Of a stretch of DNA of 64,000 nt, positions 47,801 to 56,211 are shown one piece after another. The stretch covers positions 5,453,182 to 5,517,181 of the forward strand of contig JACTAT010000013.1 in the NCBI GenBank assembly GCA_014526335.1, written 5' to 3'. The first letter of the stretch is position 1, and each line of letters begins with the position of its first letter. The notes beneath the pieces were generated by a model. It saw only the letters and a list, made by a program, of their open reading frames with translations, searched no databases and had not been told where the DNA came from. The DNA comes from Chrysaora quinquecirrha. Its lineage: Eukaryota; Cnidaria; Scyphozoa; Semaeostomeae; Pelagiidae. A program made the translations under genes and the position numbers.

Positions 47801-50800
47801 GAAAGATTTATGGTGTTTCAATGTAATGTGGTTCTTTTTTACTATGCTGGTCAAGCCTTTTATGATGTAAAGATGAGCAAATAATCAGCGAATTAGAAAA
47901 ATTGAGAAAGACCTTGCATTTATTATTTATTCTGACCTGACTCTGACCAGCATTTCCAGTAACAAATTCAGTAATAGTTTTTAAGCACATAGTAAAAACC
48001 TTGTTTGGAAAATATTTGCACATTGAAACAAAATTTGCTATATATATGCCATAGTCTAGTCTTGAATAATTCTTCTTGAAAATTCTTGAATTACAATTAC
48101 AATTCTTGAATTACAGTCCCTTAAGGGAGGAAAGAAGAGGGAATGGGAATATCCTTTTAAACTGAAGTAGCAGGGGCTGGTATACATATAGTGTCTTACA
48201 GAGATACCAGTAAAAAGCATGTGTGGAGTTTTGGACCTCAGTCCTCAGCCACACTCTGCATGACACTGATATCTATCTCAAAACAACAGATTTCGTAAAA
48301 TCTTGTAAGCTTTTAAAATTAAAGGTTTGTCTAATTCCCTTGGAAAAGTAAAAAAACACTTCACTGCCATCATATCACGCTATTCATTTGGAGTCCTGGC
48401 CTAAAAGACCAGGACTGTCAAGCCACAGTGTGGGCGGCTTACTACGAGAAAGTACCTAGGCCTAGGCCTTTCTTTCGATGCATCTGAACGGCATGCTTCA
48501 GGGTTTTAAAGATACATTTTCCTTTTAAAAGTGAACAGAGTCACATAGCAAGGTTTCATTCAAAATAGTATGTTGAAACACGAGATAAAGCCATCGTTTT
48601 GAACTTCTTTCTCCCTTTGTAACAACAGCCAACAGCCTTACGTTACGTCCTCCATTACAAGCGGTACAAACAGTTTTGCAGCGCGGTATTTGAGCACGGC
48701 TTCTTGTGAGATCGAGGTTATGCTTTTGCTGAGTCAGCGGAACAAGCTTTTGGACTTTAATTCGCAGACTCTACACTCTTGAAAGTGTCTGAGTCTGCGC
48801 GCAGGCTAGATCATTGCTGTTTTTCGGTTAATTAGAATCTCACAAAGGTAAACAAAGCATATTTTCCAGAGAAATTTTTCGTCAACAAGCAGTGAGTGTT
48901 TTGCACTGTTTGTCGTCTTTTGTGCGGAAGTTATTTGGAATCAGTGATCTTTTTGCTATTGTTTTTGTTGTTACTGTCCTCGCCGTCAGCGCTAGACTTA
49001 TTACATGAGTCCCACTCTTCGCAAACATCAACAACAACAACCATACAGGTGTTTGCTTAGAGTGTAGTTTGAGCGTCAAGCATAGATTCAATAGCGATAA
49101 CTACGGCTCGTGTAATAAGTCTACGTCATCGCTATTGCTGTATTTTTGTTGTTGTTGATGTAATTGTTGTTGCTGTTGTTGTTGCGTAGCCCTTGTTTTT
49201 AAGTGAGCCATCTTGGAAGTCATGCTGCAGTGAGAAGCTACAACCATGGGCAAATATGTTTGGACAAATACTAGGTAATATTGGTTTGGGGACTCTGTGT
49301 TCGTGTCTCCTCCCAATTCAACTGGGGGGAGGAGGGCTAGGTGGGGCAATAAGGAGTTCGAACATTCAGCATATAAGAACCTTTATTTATTAAGAAGCTA
49401 CAGCCTGAAAATATATATTTTCCACCCAACAAATAAAAATCATTTTAGCCTGATATCCAAAGAGATTCTTAATTAAGGGCACTTGGATCACTCACTGGGG
49501 TTTAAATGCAACTTGTGCTTGGGTTAACCTAAAGGACTCCAAAAACATAGCATTTAGAACATTTAGAAGTAGAGACTTGCAAAAGCTGCAAAACCGTGCT
49601 AAACATTGCATCATGATTTTTTCCTTGCAATTCCATCAGACCCTCTTTTAAGAATCTCCGTCTTCATTATGATATACACCTCATTACGTAAGAACCTGAA
49701 CAGTTTGAGTTAAAAAAATTAGGTTCTTATGTACGGGTTTTTACAATACTTTTTTAGAAACCTCAGCAATTTTGTCCTTGATTTTAGGTATATTGCTCAG
49801 CACTCTAATGACCTTCCATGTAAGCGACCGTCCGCGAGGAACAGTTTTACTCCTTTGAGATCTCGTACATCTTTGCTGGAATCCTATTGGTTTTACTGAA
49901 ATCAATTGAAAATCCATTTATGTAGTAGAGTTTTATTCTCCTAAACGATTACAGTATAAACACAGCTGTATGCAGAGCAATGGTTCACCATCTTCGTGCA
50001 ACAAGAATAAGGAATACATCTCAATTATTTTCTTTTGCTTTGTAGATTCACCTTCAAACCCAAATGTTACAAGAAAAGGTTCATCTGAAGAAAGTCATAA
50101 GGTATTGACTTTTGTATTTCTTATTATTCATTAGTTCAGATTGAGTAACTTAATAAACACGTTTTAGGCCCTGGCCAAACGATCAAACATTGTTGGTCCA
50201 ACATTTGAGATTTGCTTGTCAAGGAAAATGTTTGACCGTTTGGCCACGTTCAAACCATTGCTCTTCCAACATTTTTTTGTTTGCATCAAGCAAAAAATGT
50301 TTTTGATCTTTTTCAAAAACATCACGAAGCTAATTTTGCTACTATTGCTTGTCAAGCAATGTTTTTGGACTTGGCCAAATGGTCAAATATTTGTTGTAAA
50401 GCAAATTTAAAATGTTTGACCAACAATGTTTGATCGTTTGGCCAGGGCCTTACACGCTATAAGGAACCTACATGCAGAAGGCCGAAAATTTTAAGCACTT
50501 ATACTACTAAAGAGAAAATCACTAAGGAACTTTATTTCCATGTCGATTGCTTTTATCACTGCAAACAACCAAGAATTAGATAGCCGTTTCCTTTCATTTG
50601 CTCTCCAAAATCACATAGATGTATCAACGATGTATCAAATGTTTTCTCGACTAGTCTTAAGTTTTGCTTACATGCAAGTGTGAAGTGTCTCTGTATTATA
50701 GTCATGACACTGAGTGTGCAGTTAAAAGTAAGGAACCATTAAGGAACTTTTAGTACTAAAATAAAAAAGAGGTCCAAAATAAGGAACTTTCGGAACTAGG

Positions 50801-53800
50801 CCTTGAGCTAGGTTCTTGCAAACCTTCGTCAATTTGGCTGTCTTAGCCATCCCGCCTCGTGAAATCGCAAACTGATTTTAACAGGCTTGCCTACTGAATG
50901 CGGGGTCAGGAATGGCCCGGTCAATTGGCCCAACCCGGGTCAGCTTGCCTCGTATAATCAGGCCCTGGAAGCTGCAGATGTCTTATGCACTTTTTTTAAT
51001 AAGCAAGTTGACTACCGGTCCAGCCCTCGAAGTTGCTTAACGTATCTGGTCTTTCAGCCCTCACAGAATGACTGGCTACCCCCTAAAAACTCTTTTTCTG
51101 GCTCTTTTCTTGCTGTTCAATGTAATTGACAAGTTTGCAGATTTTAACCAAAAATTTGAGCAAATCTCAGCCCTTAGTTGCTTATTGACCAGTTGGTTAT
51201 TAAAGAAAAGTGTATATTAATTTTCTCAAGTCAAGGTTTATGCTTTACATTTCTTAAATTAAATTCTAGTCGAGTAAAGTTTCCGAAGTGGAAATCGATG
51301 TCGAGGGAAGCCTGCAAATTCAGCTGAAGAAGAAGCTTGAAACGTTGACAATGTCCATCAGTGAGCAGAAGGATCGACTGAAACTGATATTTGAAATCAT
51401 GCAAAACATTCGGCATGAGATGAGTGTATCAGAAAACATGCAGATACAGCAGAATTACCAAAACCAGATTTATGAACAGCTGAAAAATAACATTGAGGAA
51501 CAAGAAAAACAATGCCACAAGTTGAGGATCATTCTTGATGGTAAGATCAAAGTTTCTGAAACAAAAAGAATTGTAATGGAGCTAAGAGAAAAATCGAAAC
51601 TACTGAAAACTGCTGCTGAAACTAGCGAAAAAACGCGGCTGAAGCCAAGCAAAAATACGTCAGGTCAATTGCCTTATCAAGAAAGCAGTGTACCTGCTGT
51701 ACCTTCACGAGATAATCAGAGAGTTTCACAGTCCTATGTGAGAACACAATCTTCTAGTAGTTATGTGAGAACTGAAGGCCCATCTCAGTCTTCAACTAGT
51801 TATGTGAGACCTGACACCCAAGCACAGTCTTCGAGTACTTATCGTGAAAATTCAGTGCTTAAAAGGTCTTTCCAAGGTGGTCAAGAAAACAGAGCGAAAA
51901 TAAGTTGTACAACAGAACGACAAGAGCAGAATTCACAAACATCGAATTCAAGTCAACAAGAACAGTCCCTTCAGAGGCAGCTGCAGCAACTGCAGCATCA
52001 ACAAGAAGTATTAAATGCACAAGGAATGGCACTTGCAACTCAAGGAAGCATTCCGTCCAGCCAGATTGAATTGCTTCAACTTCTTTTACGTCAACAACAA
52101 GGAAAATCCACTCAGGACCAGGAACAATCTGAACCTTCTAGCGGCAGATTATCAGCAACGTTACCATCCAGATATCAACCTTCATACAACAAAAATTTGA
52201 CAGGTAGTCTTTTTTTCTTCTTACTATTTCCATTCTTTTATCCAACTCCTCCTTCATGTTTTGATAGCAATTTGATAAATTGGTCATTCCTCCCTGAATC
52301 TGTGGTAAAATTGGTTGCTCACTTGATAAAGTTGGTTACTTGAAAGCCCTCTCACGCATTTTGGTATATAATGCAAACTACTGGACCCATAAACCTTATG
52401 AAATATGAAATGCTACGCTTTTTTCATAAACAATGCAAAATTTAAACTATCGCCCCAAAAATTGCCAATTAACTAAACAATTTTCCTTGGGCGAATAAAT
52501 GACCATAAGTTTAACAAAATTAGCATAAAGTGCCTAAAGTGAGTCACTGTCTTTAGGTGCTTATAGATCGCAACAGTCTCGCCTTAGGAATACTTCACTA
52601 ATAGTTACTGTACATCAAAATGCTTTGAACATGAACAGTTCGCCCAATGTAAGCTTACCCAGGTAAACAATGAATAAAAAATTTTTTGACCAAAAACTTT
52701 GATGTATGAAGGCTATGCACTGTTAAAGATAATGCTTGACTTATAGCACACTTAGTCCTTTCAGATTAACATCTTCATCAGAGCGTGTCTGACAAGAAGA
52801 TGAAGAAGCAACATTGTTTGTCGCGTGCTAATATTAGGTTTGGAAAATAAGATAACTATACGAGCCGCCTAAAGCTTATTTTATTTTTACTGTTATTGTA
52901 TCTGCAGATACCACAGATGGACAGCAACCTGGATCAGCATACTCAATGCTGAACACAATGCTGCAGCAAATCTTCGCTGAAAACAATTTAAAACTACAAA
53001 AGTCAGCAGACGGTAGTTTATCATCAGGAGATCTGGATAACCCTCTTTCACAAGAGATTCTTGTTCAGCTACAGCGCCTGCAGATGCAATTACAAGTTCA
53101 GATGCAAATGCTTGGCAGTCAGCATCAGAATGATGATCAGCAGCGACAGAGCATCACTGCTGTGGTGAGTGCACTTCAGCAACTGCAGCAGATGCAACTG
53201 GATTTATTGCAGCGCAAAATAAACACAAATAATACTGCTCAGTCGCCACAGATGAGTACGAGGTCCGATAGCAGATCAAATTTGTTAAGTGTTGGTGATA
53301 ATCCTTCAGATTATTTACAGTCGTCGCCGATGGAGTCTGCCGTACGCTTTCAATATCCCCAGAATGATCCTGGTAGTTCGTTCATGAGTGCGGGTTTCCC
53401 GCAGAGCAGCACGCCGAGACAGTGCAACATGGAACAAGGTATGGCGTGTATAGTATTTCATTTGAACCTAATACAGGTTATGTTGCTGTTGCTTGATTGT
53501 TTCGTTTGAACGTAATAGCGGTAGAGTATATAAAGATAGCAATTGATCTTTTCTGTGACCGTAGTGAATTCGATGGAGAAGTCTATAGCTACTTTCCTGT
53601 GAACTATCAGTATTAGGCTTATGTGTCAGGTGTTTTTGATTGAGTGCATTTTGGTCCTGAGCATGCAAGTAGGTCTAAAAAGAGAAGAGATCTTCCTTTT
53701 TTAATTCTGATTTTCGGGAGTCCTAATATTGCTACTATTGTCGATTTTAGGTCAGCCTTCGCAGTTTCGTGTCCCACCGTCTCCAAGTGGCTCATATTGT

Positions 53801-56211
53801 TCTGGTCAATATAACATTTCAAGATCGCCTAGACAACCATCGCCACGATCCACAAATGCTGAATATCAAATTGGCAATTCTTACGCAAGGAATGACCAGG
53901 GTATGCCCAGTAACAGTCCGATATTATCGAATTCTTCATATCGACGATGCTCAAACTCGGATAGTATGGAGTCTTTCATGAGTATGTCACCTGGGGCGAA
54001 TATGTCAAACCCGAATGATTTGATGAGGAATGTCCCGGATGCAAGTCATAATAATAATCACGATGCAAATCGATCAGCCGAAAAGAAAGAGAAGAAGCTT
54101 GAAGAAGACAGTTTGTATGATTATATACAAACATTGCCGGGACAAACACAACAACTGATGCAACTTCATCATGTAAGATGCTTTTTTCATCTACTAGGTC
54201 TGTCTACAAGATCCTCTTGTATTTTTCATGCAGAATTTTCCTTAAATTATTCCGACGAGTTTGTCATCTGCAGCTTATTTGTCCAATATTTGATTCACGC
54301 CTTTCGAAACAAATGCATTTTCGATAAATTTAAGATGTGGCTTGACTAGCAGCTCTCTTATATTGATTTTGCAAATGCCAACTTTTGACCTTGAATCATA
54401 ATACTTCTCCAATCGCATTGAAGTTAGTCAAGCCTTTAGGTAATGGGCATCAGAGAAGTTACCTTGAAAACTTTATGTGTAAAATATCTTTGCTATACGC
54501 CTGTTCAAAATATCAGTTGCTTCTAGTGTATTCACTTATTATTATTATTGTAATAATTTTTCTCGCCTGCTGTCTGCATCGTTTCATATTCCATTGAGTT
54601 AGACCCTGGTTACACGAGAGAATAAGATACGGATCCAAAAGATCCGGATACGGATCCAAAAGATCCGTACCTTTTAGGTATGATATGAGTACGATTTCAT
54701 TGCGTTTACACGGGAATGGATCGTGACGGATCCAAGTGGATCCGCTTTTCTACCCTGCCCAAAAAGATCCCGTTCCCGAAAAAGAAACGGTCCATGCGAA
54801 CCCTGTAAACGACGAAAGCCTGTCGTGATCTTTTTCTGAACGGATCCACTCGGATCCTTTCTCGTGTAAACGAAGTTTAATCGACACAATCAATGCACGA
54901 CAAAATCACCATGGTTTTCTTCTTGACACTAAGTATCCGTTTCCTTTGAAAGTAACTCTGCAATAATCACAAACGTATGTTTCCCTATTCAGGCTCAGCG
55001 AGTTCACATCATTCGAATGCAGCATCAACAACTCCAGGCCCTACAACATCATCCACTAAGTCAGCAAGAAGAACAGCAACAACAACAACAACAACAAAGA
55101 TCTTTCACAAGCATGCAGAGGGAAAGTGACCCTCGCGTGCAAAATGACTGCAATCTTGCATCTGTAAACATGCAGCCAGACACACAGTCGCATGCAAGTT
55201 TCGAAAGTGCACACGCGAGCTGTTCTAATCCTCATTCTTCAGGAACACAAGCTACTGGTTCTCAGGATAATTGGCAGAATGGTTAGAATATATACATTTT
55301 CAACGCTTTTATCCTGTAAATTCTGATAAACCATGCCTTTGACTTTAAAAGTCTTTTAATGTAGTGCAGTTCACCAACAGAGTATGGCAGAAACACCCTA
55401 GACATAATACATGAGTTGTAGTTTTTGCTATCAAGTTTAAATGCTGAGTGCTAACACAACCACTCAAAAGCCTCCTTTAAGATGAGAAACATTACTAAAT
55501 GAAGTGCGATTGAAAGGCTCAAAAGTTGTGGGGCTACTACTTCGTAGAGAAGGAATTCGATTCACACATCCCCCCCTCCCCACCAATTTCATAGTCAGTT
55601 AGTTTTTTTGTGCGTTATGTCTATTGCTTGATTGCAAAAGCCCGTCGGAAGGAACAGCTGTTTGGGGGCTGAGTGAAGAATTAGAAAATATTTGATGACG
55701 TAACGATTTTGTGACATCATGTTGTTGATGCAATTATTGTCGGGGCTGAAGCAGCTATCTTCGCTTTCTCTCCGCTTCCGACGGGTCTGTTACAAGGGGT
55801 CATCCATTCATCCAGTATAGCTCGTGCAAATGATACTCGCATCTGTGGATGATTGATTGCAAATAACAGACTTACTCGATATCTCTTTCCTTATTTTGTT
55901 GGTTTTTTTGTTCGTGAATAGAGGACGTAGATTGCCATACCAACTTCGAGAGTATGAAAATGTTTGAAAGGTGACAGAAGTTTGCACGGACCCCAAGAAA
56001 CGAAATTATTGAACCACGTAGTTTGAATGTTAAAAGGGTTCTGAAACGTTTTATTTTTGTTACAGATCTTCAAGCTGATCAAGTGGTGGCAATGAGCGAT
56101 TTCGATCTACTTGAATTATTAAATGGACAGCATGCGTTCGAATTTGACGAGGAAGATGAAAAAGTCCTCGATCTCCTGATTGCAGAGGGAGGTGATACAT
56201 TCTCAGTTTGA
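24595..56211 (+). CDS. CLOCK: bHLH-PAS transcription factor, CLOCK/NPAS2-like, 17 coding exons
   Basis: Exons: 24595-24788, 30578-30735, 31355-31440, 32241-32330, 32683-32797, 34802-34861, 35494-35644, 36114-36220, 36649-36802, 38731-38866, 41113-41209, 50046-50101, 51270-52203, 52908-53438, 53751-54172, 54993-55281, 56066-56211. They sum to 3726 nt, 1241 residues, with all phases matching. Seen: bHLH at about 66-117 (RNVTEKKRRDKLN, HKMDKSSVL), PAS-A about 139-250, PAS-B about 265-372, coiled coil about 480-595, Gln-rich blocks and an acidic tail. The MDK loop signature, the LMQE..MNG PAS-A entry, the DDLELCC strand and the coil after PAS favour CLOCK/NPAS2. PAS-B (MDGKF, FRFRSKNDDW) leans towards BMAL/ARNT, and PAS-A is compact. 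CLOCK is the best, not certain, assignment. Known role: nuclear E-box activator of the circadian clock, working with BMAL. Confidence 0.75.
25371..25800. repeat. One or two copies of the GGCAATTCACTC MITE family
   Basis: GATTCACTCTTTGAAATCTTG with partner GGAGTGAATTGCC near 25490 form one hairpin. A second copy-like stretch starts at GGGACATTTCACTC. Related copies lie near 29876-29997, 35085-35215 and 49836-49945. Confidence 0.45.
25810..27620. other. CLOCK-like intron 1 stretch with nothing recognised
   Basis: AT-rich sequence with only short random open frames on either strand. I saw no exon-like frame with splice sites and no clear repeat boundary. Confidence 0.5.
27655..29708. mobile_element. 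Foldback-type element with tandem-repeat arms
   Basis: The left arm (27672-28310) is a tandem array on GTGGAGG(G) alternating with CATCATGTAA and CAATACAACGTGG. The right arm (29459-29708) is the same array inverted (CCTCCACTTACATGATG). Inside them, 28311-28672 and 29042-29458 are near-perfect inverted copies of unique sequence around a ~370-bp loop. The right inner arm has an extra duplication of TATCCTCTCTAACTTCCATG. Long inverted arms made of tandem repeats match foldback (FB-type) transposons. No transposase and no clear target duplication were found. Confidence 0.78.
29876..29997. mobile_element. MITE, TIR GGCAATTCACTC / GGGGCATTTCACTC
   Basis: About 120-bp hairpin. GGGGCAATTCACTCCTTGAA on the left pairs with the complement of GCAGAGTGAAATGCCCC on the right, and the inner CTCGTACACC pairs with GGAAATCTCGTACGCC-type blocks. 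Confidence 0.55.
30578..30735 (+). CDS. CLOCK: CLOCK-like coding exon 2: bHLH domain
   Basis: Acceptor TATTTTTCCTCTAG, donor AAATA|GTATGT. Residues 65-117. The basic region RARNVTEKKRRDKLN keeps the Glu and Arg positions that read CANNTG. The loop is LLPQDGSHKMDKSSVL, then helix 2. The KKRRD...MDK(S/T)(S/T)VL pattern is typical of CLOCK and NPAS2; ARNT/BMAL proteins have LDK instead. Confidence 0.88.
31355..31440 (+). CDS. CLOCK: CLOCK-like coding exon 3: linker into PAS-A
   Basis: Acceptor TTTTTTCTATGTACAG, donor GAG|GTAAGT. Two bases finish a Lys codon; ends phase 0. Residues 118-146. FFSAEDLGLLMQE lines up with the segment entering PAS-A in CLOCK. Confidence 0.75.
31640..31850 (+). repeat. 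Dispersed single copy of the tRNA-like element
   Basis: Contains CCCATCTATTGTGGTATGCC, ATGTATGGTGCTGAAGAAGG, GCCTTGGGCTGCATGACTTG and CTGGCTCTCTG, all family blocks. The A-box part is degraded (TAGCCTAGTG). Same orientation as the dimer at 7587. Confidence 0.65.
32241..32330 (+). CDS. CLOCK: CLOCK-like coding exon 4: PAS-A start
   Basis: Acceptor TTATTATTTTCTAG, donor CGC|GTAAGA; 30 codons, phase 0 (residues 147-176). MNGCLISLDQNGKLTYVAD is the first strand pair of a PAS fold. Confidence 0.82.
32683..32797 (+). CDS. CLOCK: CLOCK-like coding exon 5: PAS-A centre
   Basis: Acceptor GTGTTTTGCAG, donor AAAG|GTAATG, ends phase 1 (residues 177-214). DVLGEPLAALIHPEDVNAV is the usual PAS helix segment with the H-P-(E/D)-D motif. 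Confidence 0.84.
33213..33430. mobile_element. PIF/Harbinger-like MITE, diverged copy
   Basis: Carries ACCGTTTGACCACGTTGCAA and CAGATGTTTGACCAGTTTGG, family blocks; the ends are eroded. Confidence 0.4.
33917..34620. repeat. Repeat-like stretch with GGATCC/CGTGTA motifs
   Basis: Open frames here (33917-34258 and 34278-34559) have no recognisable protein. The DNA carries GATCC-rich and CGTGTAAAC-like motifs seen at 33.0, 35.3, 43.4 and 54.6 kb, so it is probably a decayed transposable element within a CLOCK-like intron. Confidence 0.3.
34802..34861 (+). CDS. CLOCK: CLOCK-like coding exon 6: PAS-A strand, ambiguous acceptor
   Basis: Sixty nt, phase 1 in and out. DTVDDLELCCSGFWSEKQSQ matches the LEFCC strand of CLOCK PAS-A. 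The acceptor used here (CCTCAAAAAAGAAAG) is unusual because an earlier AG is closer to the pyrimidine tract. The other option, an exon from 34743 after TTCTTATAG, needs one extra base in the A6 run at 34791-34796 to stay open. Confidence 0.55.
35085..35215. mobile_element. MITE of the GGCAATTCACTC family
   Basis: GGGACATCCCACTCCTC and GCGTACGAGATTCCTATTG on the left are partly mirrored by AGATTCCAAGAAGTGAATCG on the right. Diverged copy. Confidence 0.4.
35494..35644 (+). CDS. CLOCK: CLOCK-like coding exon 7: inter-PAS linker and PAS-B start
   Basis: Acceptor CTTTTTTGAACAG, donor CAAG|GTTAGA; phase 1 in, phase 2 out (residues 235-284). STQLGMDGKFLLIDA is the first PAS-B strand; the DGKF form is more BMAL/ARNT-like. 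Confidence 0.85.
36114..36220 (+). CDS. CLOCK: CLOCK-like coding exon 8: PAS-B helices
   Basis: Acceptor CCCTTCTTTTCTAG, donor GCTT|GTAAGT; residues 285-320. VIGYLPYELLNTS and HENDLEDVVKLHK are the canonical PAS-B helix segment, very close to the IGYLPFEVLGTS of CLOCK. Confidence 0.9.
36649..36802 (+). CDS. CLOCK: CLOCK-like coding exon 9: PAS-B sheet
   Basis: Acceptor TTGATTTTTTAG, donor GG|GTGAGT; residues about 321-371. FFRFRSKNDDW followed by FNPMTEKSEYIHSH is the terminal beta sheet of PAS-B. Confidence 0.88.
36846..37222. mobile_element. Hairpin element, AGCC(C/T)(C/G)GGCCAAACGA ends
   Basis: Ends AGCCCCGGCCAAACGATTTT and TCGGGTCGTTTGGCCCAGGC are inverted, with TAA beside each end. 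The interior repeats TCGAGTGAAAAATCGA-like blocks. Resembles the PIF/Harbinger-like MITEs here but is a separate family. Confidence 0.5.
37800..38035 (+). repeat. Probable tRNA-derived SINE fragment
   Basis: An A-box-like GACCAGTGGTTAGCGTGC is followed by GACTTCGCGTCACGG and further on CCCAGGTGTATAAGTGGGTA, a block common in tRNA-derived SINEs of marine invertebrates. It abuts the MITE at 38046. Confidence 0.4.
38046..38371. mobile_element. PIF/Harbinger-like MITE with TTA duplication
   Basis: GGCCCTGGCCAAACGATC at the left and GACCGTTTGGCAAGGGCC at the right are flanked by TTA (38043-38045 and 38372-38374). The interior has nested CAAACATT/AATGTTTG palindromes. Confidence 0.72.
38731..38866 (+). 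CDS. CLOCK: CLOCK-like coding exon 10: disordered linker
   Basis: Acceptor TTTTGTTTAAATTAG, donor ATG|GTACGA; residues about 372-417. Ser- and basic-rich, no fold recognised. Confidence 0.72.
39995..40250. mobile_element. PIF/Harbinger-like MITE, diverged copy
   Basis: Contains TTATCAAACATTTCTTGTCAA, TTTAATCGTTTGGCAACGTC and a TTTTTTGGCC end; family layout recognisable, ends worn. Confidence 0.4.
41113..41209 (+). CDS. CLOCK: CLOCK-like coding exon 11
   Basis: Acceptor CTCATTTTGTAG, donor GCAG|GTGAGC; residues about 418-449. Polar linker (PPWQIERRKVNRVS). The next intron is 8.8 kb. Confidence 0.7.
41560..42140. repeat. AACT tetranucleotide microsatellite
   Basis: Hundreds of bases of CTAA/AACT units with scattered variants (AGCT, ACTC, AATA), in the intron after CLOCK-like exon 11. 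Confidence 0.92.
42925..43350. repeat. G-rich dispersed repeat (GAGAGGGGG..CTTA units)
   Basis: Repeated blocks such as GAGAGGGGGGCTTA and GGGGGGACTTATTAGAG occur on both sides of a plain spacer. A similar block is at about 6375-6430. Probably two arms of a non-autonomous element. Confidence 0.4.
44765..44945. repeat. SINE-like repeat related to 10025-10215
   Basis: Shares GTGAAATGGT, GCGCCAGTCG, GTTAACTCGA-like and ACGACGCTACAG blocks with the copy in the optineurin-like gene. Confidence 0.35.
45904..46145 (-). CDS. Candidate terminal exon on the minus strand, unknown product
   Basis: On the minus strand a strong acceptor (TTCCTCCCCTTCGCAG) opens an 80-codon frame ending in TAG. The peptide has balanced composition (GVRVFRKFLAEEKQGCQLST; RGCVHCHKEMASLKESG) with several Cys and no repeats. 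It is nested in the large CLOCK-like intron on the opposite strand. I do not recognise the family and found no partner exon upstream, so it may be a gene fragment. Confidence 0.28.
46742..48808. mobile_element. 2,067-bp DNA transposon-like element with 8-bp target duplication
   Basis: TAGCCTGCGCGCAGACTCAG and the following ACACTTTCAAGA at the left are perfectly inverted at the right end (TCTTGAAAGTGT, then CTGAGTCTGCGCGCAGGCTA). The flanks are identical GATCATTG at 46734-46741 and 48809-48816. The 32-bp TIR and 8-bp duplication suggest a hAT- or P-type element. No long transposase frame remains. Confidence 0.85.
48990..49125. mobile_element. MITE, TIR TAGACTTATTACA(T/C)GAG
   Basis: TAGACTTATTACATGAG and CTCGTGTAATAAGTCTA are perfectly inverted apart from one base, about 135 bp apart. 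Same family as 20484-20628. GTT/GTTGTT-rich sequence follows. Confidence 0.6.
49836..49945. mobile_element. MITE of the GGCAATTCACTC family, diverged
   Basis: TTTTACTCCTTTGAGATCTCG and CATCTTTGCTGGAATCCTATTGG match the 29876-29997 copy; the right end is AGTTTTATTCTCC. Confidence 0.4.
50046..50101 (+). CDS. CLOCK: CLOCK-like coding exon 12, small
   Basis: Acceptor TTCTTTTGCTTTGTAG, donor AAG|GTATTG; 56 nt, phase 1 in, phase 0 out (residues 450-468). Short Ser/Asn-rich linker. Confidence 0.62.
50167..50449. mobile_element. PIF/Harbinger-like MITE, best-preserved copy, TTA duplication
   Basis: GGCCCTGGCCAAACGATCAA and its inverse TTGATCGTTTGGCCAGGGCC are exact, with the TIR extending through AACATTGTTGGTC. 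It is flanked by TTA at 50164-50166 and 50450-50452. The interior has two more inverted pairs, so the whole unit can fold as a cruciform. Confidence 0.78.
50985..51219. mobile_element. MITE related to 21297-21533
   Basis: GCACTTTTTTTAATAAGCAA to AGTTGGTTATTAAAGAAAAG, with internal TCACAGAATGACTGG and TGTAATTGACAAG shared with the earlier copy. It ends about 50 bp before CLOCK-like exon 13. Confidence 0.5.
51270..52203 (+). CDS. CLOCK: CLOCK-like coding exon 13: coiled coil and Gln-rich region
   Basis: Acceptor TTAAATTCTAG, donor ACAG|GTAGTC; 934 nt, residues 469-779. The first part is a coiled coil (LQIQLKKKLETLTMSISEQK onwards), comparable to the CLOCK coil between PAS-B and the C-terminus. 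A short tandem repeat S-x-x-SYVR follows at about 621-665, then a Gln-rich block. The frame remains open 140 nt past the donor, but with no similarity. Confidence 0.88.
52908..53438 (+). CDS. CLOCK: CLOCK-like coding exon 14: Gln-rich
   Basis: Acceptor TTATTGTATCTGCAG, donor CAAG|GTATGG; residues about 780-956. Gln/Leu/Met-rich helix (LQRLQMQLQVQMQML; LQQLQQMQLDLLQ), typical of a glutamine-rich activation region. Confidence 0.87.
53751..54172 (+). CDS. CLOCK: CLOCK-like coding exon 15: Ser/Pro/Asn-rich
   Basis: Acceptor TTGTCGATTTTAG, donor CAT|GTAAGA; residues about 957-1097. Disordered Ser/Pro/Asn composition, then a basic-acidic stretch (EKKEKKLEEDSLYDY). Confidence 0.85.
54603..54880. 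mobile_element. MITE with CGGATCC-rich arms, TIR TTACACGAGA
   Basis: TTACACGAGAGAATAAG at the left and TTTCTCGTGTAAACG at the right are inverted. Repeated ACGGATCCAAAAGATCCG blocks form further palindromes. Degenerate relatives occur near 33.0, 34.4, 35.3 and 43.5 kb. Confidence 0.55.
54993..55281 (+). CDS. CLOCK: CLOCK-like coding exon 16: poly-Gln
   Basis: Acceptor TTCCCTATTCAG, donor AATG|GTTAGA; residues about 1098-1193. Contains a run of eight Gln from CAA/CAG codons beside more Gln/His, then a Ser/His-rich tail. Confidence 0.85.
56066..56211 (+). CDS. CLOCK: CLOCK-like terminal exon: acidic hydrophobic tail
   Basis: Acceptor TTATTTTTGTTACAG; ends at TGA 56209-56211; residues about 1194-1241. 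DFDLLELLNG and DEEDEKVLDLLIAEG mix acidic and bulky hydrophobic residues, as in transactivation domains. An ATTAAA at about 56279 is a possible poly(A) signal. Confidence 0.85.
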
